In this document: one piece after another, positions 34,054 to 64,000 of the stretch
How positions within the stretch are numbered: position 1 is the stretch's first letter
How the letters are laid out: each line of letters begins with the position of its first letter
Assembly (NCBI GenBank): GCA_019802505.1
Contig: JAFMOC010000003.1
Location: 2,306,001 to 2,370,000, forward strand
Origin: Corydoras sp. C115
Lineage: Eukaryota > Chordata > Actinopteri > Siluriformes > Callichthyidae
Direction of reading: 5' to 3'
DNA: 64,000 nt
Program-made: the position numbers and the translations under genes
The notes under the pieces: generated by a model
The model's input: the letters and a program-made list of their open reading frames with translations, nothing else
Told to the model about the DNA's origin: nothing
Databases searched by the model: none

Positions 34054-34215
34054 CTAGGTAAAAATAAAGCTTTCGAGCTGACTTGTGCATTTTAGTACTC
34101 AGTTCACACAATCATAACCACTAAAAAAAGTTTACACCCCATCTTTCCCCAAAAACCTTCATGTAATTGCAATTTATGATCAAATTATGATATATATTTA
34201 TCCAGAACACACATA

Positions 34216-34332
34216 TCCATTATCTTCTGCTTTAACCTCTAGGTTACGCGGGGTGGTTCCCCATGCCGATCCAGGGGAGACAGTTTCGGGCACTGGGCAG
34301 ATACACCCAGGCGCCAATCTATCGCTGGGTAC
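34216..34332 (-). mobile_element. SINE fragment fused to (TA)n
   Basis: ccattatcttctgctttaac to ctatcgctgggtac, then directly a (TA)n run. Confidence 0.85.

Positions 34333-34378
<46 letters not shown>
34333..34378. repeat. (TA)n microsatellite
   Basis: About 23 TA units, grown from the truncated end of a SINE. Confidence 0.95.
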
Positions 34379-34384
<6 letters not shown>

Positions 34385-34459
34385 CTTTATATAATTAAAG
34401 TTCTAAATAGACTGATAAAAAGACATGTATGTCATAACAGTGGTTTACTGGATTTATAA

Positions 34460-36245
34460 CAGTTTTTTTCTCTTTCTGCAGTAATTTTTTACAACATATC
34501 CTGAAGCCAACACAGAATAAAAAACCGACACAATACACATTTAATATTTGCTGATTAAACTGTTGACCTTCTCTACTGTGGCAACACTGACTGTAAGAGA
34601 AATGTGTGTTGTCAAAGTAACCTATGAATAATTCCTTTTTTTATTCATGGAATGCATTGCCATAATCTCAGTTTGATTCCTCGTTAGTAACAAGGCTTAT
34701 GACTGTGGTGTCATCATCAAATTTGAGGACCAATTTAGAGCACTGTTTGGTAGGAGTGATACTGTAGGTATATATCATCTATCATTGAGACTCCTTCATG
34801 TTTAAAATAAGTGGAACAGGAGTAGTGATTAAGAGCTATTTTACCTTATAATAAAAACTAAAAACTAAAAATCCATTTGCACAGGGAAAAATAATCAAAT
34901 AAAAAAATCTGAGTAATATGGTGTTGGTTTTGCTAGTCATGTCTTTAATTTCTGACCATATGCTATCCAGAAGAGATTCTGTTGACTGTAGAAGGTAAAA
35001 TATGTAGCCATGATGGATCCAACCACGTGAGACAGAACCACAAGAGACAAATAAAATGAATATGCACAAAAACATGACTGAAAGTTTATATAATTATATC
35101 GGCAAATTATATTCATTGACAATTTTCTCTGTATCGCTACAGCCCAATTTTTTTTTTATACTTTTTGAAAAAAGTCTTTAACCATCTACCTTCTGCATAA
35201 TAGTGTAAAAAATTTACAGAAATCTGTCTGTGTAACACAAGGCTGGAAACTTCTGTTGAATGCGTGTGACTTTGAAGTCCTCAGACATGAAGGCAACATC
35301 TTTACTATCTTTTCCACAAATGCTACACAGGGGTGGAGTTGTAAAAGAGGAGGTTTAGCTTGACAGACAAGCCTGTGGTCCAGATCTGTCACTAACTAAA
35401 TATGCATGTGGAATCTTGAAGAGGAGAATCAAACAACTGCACACATGACGCAGTGAGCAGCAATGGGTTTGTAATTAGTAAGAGTCAGGTCCACTTCTTT
35501 TAAAAATAATATTCTTTGTTCCAAATTAACTAAAAGGTATAAATAAAAATTAACGGTGGTGTTATCATGTTTTGTTATTCTCTGAATCAGATATCAGATA
35601 TAATCTTTTTAAATATTTTGCCATTATAAACAACTTTTATATTGCTTATATTTATATTTCAGTGGCTTGTAATGCATTTATAGCTTCCTTTTGTAGGTTG
35701 TTTTTTTCTTAGAGCTCCATAATGTTTGTCATCAGCTGTTGCTGCTTTTCTTGACAAACCTAATTTGATTTATGTTACTAACTAATCTACCATTTTTTTC
35801 TCTTGATATTTCAAATTATTGTATTTGCTATGCACAAATCTCCTGCAGTGTTTTTTTTTTTTTTTTTTTTTTTTTAATATTTAGTTTTTCTTCTATAAAC
35901 AGCTATCATATTTACTTGTGTACAATCTTTATGTGAAATCCAAGGTGAATTCAAAGAGCAGAGCATTTAGAAGTATTTATTGTTTAAATATCTGACAAAA
36001 CACAACTGGGTAATAGGAAATTCCTGTAAGTTATCTTCTTACCTCCAAATTGGTCAAGAAAAGCTAAAACCATATACTTTCTTATCATATTCAAATTTTG
36101 AGAGGTAAGCAGACCTCCAGAAGAAATCTATGCAGACATGCACATGTCACATAATAATTATTTTTTATGCCAGTAATGTTACCACTGACCTTTTAGCAGT
36201 GAAGGGTGCTTCATATGTATAACTTTTTGGCAACGTTATAGTAAT
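34460..36245. other. AT-rich spacer without recognised gene
   Basis: No element or exon recognised. A poly-T run of about 25 bases lies at 35851-35875. Confidence 0.5.
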
Positions 36246-36258
36246 AATACATTGGACA

Positions 36259-36608
36259 TTCATTTATTCATTCATTATCTCCCGCTTTATCCTCTATTAG
36301 GGTCGCGGTGGGGTTCCCCATGCCCATCCAGGGGAGAACGTCTCGGGCGCTGGGCAGATAGACCCAGGACAGGGCGCCAATCCATCGCTGGGCACACACT
36401 CACTCACACAGACATACTCTATATGGGGCAATTTTGAGAATTCAATTGACTTGATCCATGTTTTTGGACTGTGGGAGGAAACCGGAGAACCCGGAGGAAA
36501 CCCACGCGGACACGGGGAGAACATGGAAAGTCCACCCAGATGGGGATTCGAACTGGGAATCCCTAGCGCTGAGAGGCAAACGTGCTAACCACTAAGCCAC
36601 CGTGCCGC
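36259..36608 (-). mobile_element. full-length SINE copy with target duplication
   Basis: aatacattggaca at 36246-36258 and 36609-36621 flanks a complete copy close to the family consensus. Confidence 0.95.
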
Positions 36609-37416
36609 AATACATTGGACAGTTTATTAATATTTATAATAATTAAGACTTTGTCAATAGAATATATTTTAAAAATAAATTGAAGAGAAATATTTATTCT
36701 TTTAATTCATTTTTATGATATAGTAGTTTATTGTTTTGCAAATATTTCTGCAAATGTTGAGTTTAATGATTATTACTTACCTCTAATTAAAGTACACACT
36801 AAGCAAAAATGTTTTTAAGTTATGTTGTTGGGTTCGGAAGTCCCACTGCGGCTTTGCAGTGGAGAATTAAACCTAATGAAGGTTTGGCCTTTTTTTTAGT
36901 GAAAAGTACAAGCAGATTTGTATCAAATATACAATCAACAAGAGGTTGCAGCCAGATTTTGTCATTAGTTCTGCTGTAAATGATCCAAAACACACAAGTT
37001 CATGCAGGATATTACAACATTCTGTGGAATTTACATTGTAAGTCAGTGGAAATATACAACTTAAAACATTAAACTATTTAAGGCACATTAATACAAACTG
37101 TCTCTTCACTGTCATTAAAATATAGCACAAATATATGCAGACCGTATAATGATGCTTATTTTTTCTTGAAAATGAAAAAAACTGAGTGTTGTACATTATT
37201 ATTCTTTATATTATTAAAAGGAAATGAGTCAAAATCAACATAATCAAATGTCCCTCTCCCCCACAAACTCCCCCGCAAAGAAACACAGATGCTGACTGGC
37301 TAGTGAAATGTAATAATAATAATAGAGATTTTACATAATTTTTTATTACTTTAAGAAAAACATGTAGAAAAAAACTATTAAAGAAATTCTGAAATCAATT
37401 GATAAAATAAATGAAA

Positions 37417-37560
37417 AGGGTGGTACAGTGTTTCAGTGGTTAGCTTGTTCACATCTTAGCGCTGGGGATCCAGGTTTAAATTTTAATTTGGGTGAAGTTT
37501 CCATGTTCTCCCTGTGTCCAAGTGGATTTCACCAGATTTTCCAGTTTCATTCCACACTAT
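37417..37560 (+). mobile_element. diverged SINE head ending in (TA)n
   Basis: gggtggtacagtgtttcagt, gttagcttgttcac, then ccatgttctccctgtgtcc and cattccacacta before the (TA)n. Confidence 0.7.
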
Positions 37561-37592
37561 ATAATATATGTATATTGTATATATACATTTAT

Positions 37593-37675
<83 letters not shown>

Positions 37676-37687
37676 TTATATATATAA

Positions 37688-37758
<71 letters not shown>
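37561..37758. repeat. long (TA)n tract with a few interruptions
   Basis: About 198 bp of TA repeats broken by acatttata and ataaata strings, between two oppositely oriented SINE pieces. Confidence 0.95.
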
Positions 37759-37762
<4 letters not shown>

Positions 37763-37963
37763 TTCATTATTTTCCGCTTTATCCTATATTAGGGTCACGG
37801 TGGGGCAACCTACACCCAGGACAGGGAAGAAACCAGAGAACCCGGAGGAAACCCACGCAGACACGGGGAGAACATGGAAACTCCACCCAGATGGGGATTC
37901 GAACCGGGAATCCCTAGTGCTGAGAGGCGAACGTGCTAACCACTAAGCTATCATCCCTCCATA
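37759..37963 (-). mobile_element. SINE copy with central deletion after (TA)n
   Basis: cattcattattttccgcttt to gctaaccactaagctatc. The middle (gttccccatgcccatccagg to the catgtttttggac block) is largely lost. Confidence 0.85.
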
Positions 37964-38879
37964 CATATATATATATTAAATAAATTAGCTAATTTTATTT
38001 AATGGGAACATTCCAAATCTAAACAATTGTGGCTTTGTATAGGGTTCACTTTTGGGATCTCCACAATAGGCTTTTCAATTCAAATTCAAAGGCATATATT
38101 CTCATATACTAAACATTATTTTACATTTCAAACACTTTTTCTATCACTGCACATCTGGTTTTATCTTATCACCAAAGTCAGATCAAACTAAATCCCAACA
38201 GGACTAAATTACATTCCTGCAGAGATATCCTTAGGTTAAGATGACCTGGGTAACTCTTTCCCAAAGAATGCAAGTACATTAAACAATTTTTCTCTGATTT
38301 CCTAGAATGAATTTTCTAATAACTTGTCCAGCTTCCCTTCTGTAGCTCTATCCAAAAAGGACTTTTAATTATATTCATTAAATTGCTGTAAAACATTCAG
38401 AATTCTACAACATTCTAGTCCAAGTTCTCCCCTACTACTCTACCAGGCTCAACACTGCTTGCTAAAGGCCAAATTAACATACTGTATGGGTACAGTAAAG
38501 AACAGAACTTTTAAAGGTCTAATTGCACTCTGGTGGTTTATGGTTCAATCATAAATGTCATATAATTAAGCCTTCTAAAAACTAAATGAAACATGAGTTA
38601 AAACCTGTTTAAGTCAATAAAAGTGATATACACCATGTACAAGGCTTTTTTCAGTGTTTTCATATAATTTGTTAACTTGTTGTTGATTAAAATGAGTAAG
38701 AAGTGTTCATATTTGCATATTCTGAAATGCCTTTCATTTTATTACAACCAATAACAAATATGTGTATAAAATGTTTTCCTTTATTTATGTTTAAATATTG
38801 CTATTTCATTGTTAATTTATTAAGTTCAGACAATGTTTTCGTTTAAAGTATATATTAAAAATGTTTTTGTATCTATTTA

Positions 38880-39320
38880 ATTCTTTAGTCTACACCCCAC
38901 TTCTCCTGCCTCTTTTGCCTTTCCCCTCCTGTTTGGCCCAGATGTCTTAAAGTGGAAACACATTTTCAGTCTGAGGAAAAGCACTGATGAGGAACAACTC
39001 TACAACGAGAAGAGAACGGAAACTTATAGGGACTTTTCACAGCTTTTAATTTCTGTTGCATTTATTTGTTGGTGTAAAGGTTCACTTGAAAGGAATTTAA
39101 GAAGTGCATGATATTGCATGTTTCTGTAGACGACGACTAATCTCATCTTGGTAATGACTGATACACAGTGGCTGTGAAGCATGCATGCAGCTTTAAATAT
39201 TTCTTTGTAATAGTACAGATGATCTATAAAATTTTAATGTCAAGCTTATGGATGGATAGAGTCTTTATTTGCTTTTCTTCTGTTTTATAAATTACTCAGG
39301 ACTTTTTTAGCACATAGAAG
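38880..39320 (+). promoter_or_regulatory. presumed lamc3 promoter/5' UTR region, no clear CpG island
   Basis: About 440 bases before the lamc3 start are slightly less AT-rich than the flanks (38880-39010), with a ttttataaat string near 39285. There is no CpG island and no decisive core element. Position is the only support. Confidence 0.25.
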
Positions 39321-61582
<22,262 letters not shown>

Positions 61583-64000
61583 GTCTGTTAATGCGCATTT
61601 TCTTACATTACTACATCGCATAGAAAGTTAATAATTAGGTTATAATCTAATAATACAATTACTAACAATAACAAATAAAAATTACAACCCACTGTCAGTT
61701 TTTTATTTTACTGTTTTCACATTATGTATTGCTTATTATGTTTATGTAGTACATTAATAGCAAAATGTTTAGCAATATACTTACTTGAATCACTATATCA
61801 AAAGTAATTTGTTTAAAATGACTTGTTTTGCATGTCTATTGTATATCAAACAATGGGTCCGACATTACATTACATATTTTCTAAAACTGTGAATTCCTTT
61901 GACTTTACACATTCGATTCTCTCTCAAATTTAGCATACATCCATCTGTCATAGTCTTCATTTCCCATCTAGAGCAGTCTGCCTGCATGTGATGTGCATAC
62001 CTGAGACATGTGTATTTTAATTATTTGAAGGGGAAAAAACCTGCACATATTTTCACACATACAGACACATACACACAGACTTGCTTGCTTTAAAAAGTCA
62101 ATTTAGAAGCTTTTAATGGCTGCAAATTAAACCCTCATAGTTCTACTTATGAGGATAATAAATGATTAGTTCAATACAAGGATTTAATGCTGTAAATTAA
62201 TGTCAGACATGAGTTGAACTGCATTTATGAGAAATGAGAGATAATAATGAATTCAAGAGCAGGAGAAGCATTTATTAAGGCTGTGTAAGCAATACAGAGG
62301 GAAGAGGGACAAAAAGGTGAAGGGAAGAGTAAGAATAGGCTGAAAGATAATCAAATTTAGAAATATGGAGTATTTGAAAGTATAAAGGAAGCTACCAGAG
62401 GATCAAATGTATCCTTGGAAAACAGGGAGCAGAGAGTGTTTATTTATTTTAGAATTTGCATAGCTTCAAAGCAGTTGAATGTCCATTATGTCTTCATAAG
62501 GTTTGTGAAGAAATAAGGACTTCTAAAGGTTCTTATAAACTTATAAAATATTGCATTAAATATGGAATTTAATTTTGTAACTAATTACAGTTACTAATTT
62601 TAGGGATTATTCACTTTGGTTTAATTTCTTAATGGATGGCAGGTTTGCAGACATGACAAAAATGGAAAACATCGTGTATGTAAAATAGCACAGGAACTTT
62701 AAATGAATATGCCAATTTAGTCATAAAAGGTTATAATCCATTACTAGCACTGTCAATCAGTTAAAGACATGCTTCTTATTGTGTAAAAGGGGGAAAAAAG
62801 GAATGGCATTTATGGTCATGCAATGCACTGCTGGTGCTTCATAGCTGTGATTTATTAAAAGATGTCCTGATTATGTCACTGGCAACTACAGAAGATTAAT
62901 ATAAGTAGTGGCAACAGCAAAATGGGATGTTGCATAACAAAATGTAAATGAAGTTAGCATATGTCAAACTAATTTATATTCAGAGTGAATGTGTTAATTA
63001 TAATGCCGTTCCTGGTGTGTATTTTACAACAAAATGTTAATTGAAAGCTTGACATCCATTTGGTTGAAATACATCAGAAGGAGATGTCAGAGACCATTAA
63101 ATTGGTAAGTAGTAATCGAAAAAGGCATCTAAAAAAGGAGAAAAAGTAAGATGTTTATTCCAGTGTGATATTGTATTGTGGCATTATATTGTGCCATTAT
63201 TTTTCTGGTTCCTGGGTGTAAGCAGAGTGTAAGACAAGGCTGCTGTTTCTGTGATTAACTGAAGTATTTTCAAGATCAGAAAGTCTCCACAAATACATAT
63301 AAATAGACTAAAATCCTATGAAAAGGAAAAGTGAAGATGAAGGAGATGCTTTTTTGGAGAACTGCAGCCCACAGTTTATGTAATGTGCAACTGCATGTAT
63401 ATACAGCCAAGTACTGATACATATATTCTAAAAGAAATATTTTAATAAAATTTCAATTACTCAACTTCAAAAGTCTAAGACAGCGCTAAATGGACTATTT
63501 AAAAGTGGAATGGAACTATCAAAAGTGGAATGGAACTACTTTGCACATATTACTTAAAAAAGATCCATAGATATTTAAAAAAAAACATACAGAGCTGAAG
63601 TCAGACACTACAGACTGATGGTCTCCTGAATAGCTTATTTTAAAATTCCAAGACCTTTGCGTCTGAAAAACGGTAGTGTTTTGATTTAATGTTTTTTTTT
63701 TTTTGGTTGTTTTAAAATTGACTTCAGTACTGTGACTCCCTTGCTATGTCTGACATGCTCTGGGGCATATTATGTTCTGAAGTACTACACATAAAGACTC
63801 GTATATCTATTTAACTTATTGTAAAACTATTACAGTAATCTGTATCAGTATCAGTAATTTCAGTAATTGCTGATTCTAAAAATACTTTGAATTTGGAAAC
63901 ATTTAAAAACAGTTAAGTTGGTCCTTCAAGCTATCTCTATCATTATTTATATATAAACTGGAATGCAGGAAATGTGAGACCACAGTGATCTTTGACCATT
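61583..64000 (+). other. lamc3 intron 12 (incomplete), no exon seen
   Basis: No in-phase C-x-C LE segment with an acceptor was found. The sequence is AT-rich without a recognised repeat, so intron 12 is at least 2.4 kb. Confidence 0.7.

Noticed and set aside
37483..37917. Long ORFs made of Tyr-Ile repeats (also at 16558-16818 and 41278-41565)
   Set aside because: They are (TA)n microsatellites read in frame, not proteins.

Overview
This window looks like nuclear DNA of a teleost fish. The spacer DNA is AT-rich, dinucleotide microsatellites are long and common, genes have many small exons with GT-AG introns, and the repeats are fish-typical: Tc1-like transposons, a tRNA-headed SINE with a (GAAT)n-type tail that resembles the Mermaid/DANA (V-SINE) group, an L2-clade LINE tail and a Ty3/gypsy chromovirus. 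A catfish or another otophysan is plausible, but this was not tested.

Two host genes are supported. The 5' part of a laminin gamma-3 gene (lamc3) runs on the + strand from 39321 to 61582. Twelve exons encode 728 complete codons: signal peptide, laminin N-terminal domain, four full LE modules, the laminin IV (L4) domain inside a split LE module, and the start of the next LE module. All eleven splice phases agree. The gene continues past the right edge. On the - strand at 17722-17808 there is a single probable first coding exon of fibcd1, next to a CpG-rich stretch (about 17850-18560). The head-to-head order fibcd1(-)/lamc3(+) is the order I know from human 9q34, so each call supports the other. 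No further fibcd1 exon was recognised between 1 and 17700.

Layout: 1-17.7 kb is gene-poor, presumably fibcd1 intron, with SINE copies and Tc1 fossils, one of which (about 14.75-15.89 kb) carries a nested SINE with a 14-bp target duplication. 17.7-21.4 kb holds the fibcd1 exon, its CpG-rich flank and a local triplication of that flank's edge interleaved with SINEs. 24.6-27.56 kb is a broken Ty3/gypsy chromovirus interrupted by an L2 LINE fragment. 28.46-31.12 kb is the most unusual object: a young element on the - strand with two nearly identical 204-205 bp LTRs, 5-bp target duplication and polypurine tract, but no gag or pol. It instead carries an acidic/basic ORF and a long ORF built of 30-bp tandem repeats, which a predicted 112-bp intron would join in phase. 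32.95-34.05 kb is a possible solo LTR. 39.3-61.6 kb is lamc3, with a nearly intact Tc1 transposon in intron 3 and long (TG)n tracts right at the acceptors of exons 8 and 9. No exon was seen from 61583 to 64000.

Laminin gamma-3 would be secreted, joined with alpha and beta chains through a coiled coil encoded beyond this window, and placed in basement membrane; its N-terminal domain takes part in laminin network polymerisation. FIBCD1 is a type II membrane, chitin/acetyl-binding fibrinogen-domain receptor. Nothing here shows co-regulation of the two genes beyond their divergent arrangement.
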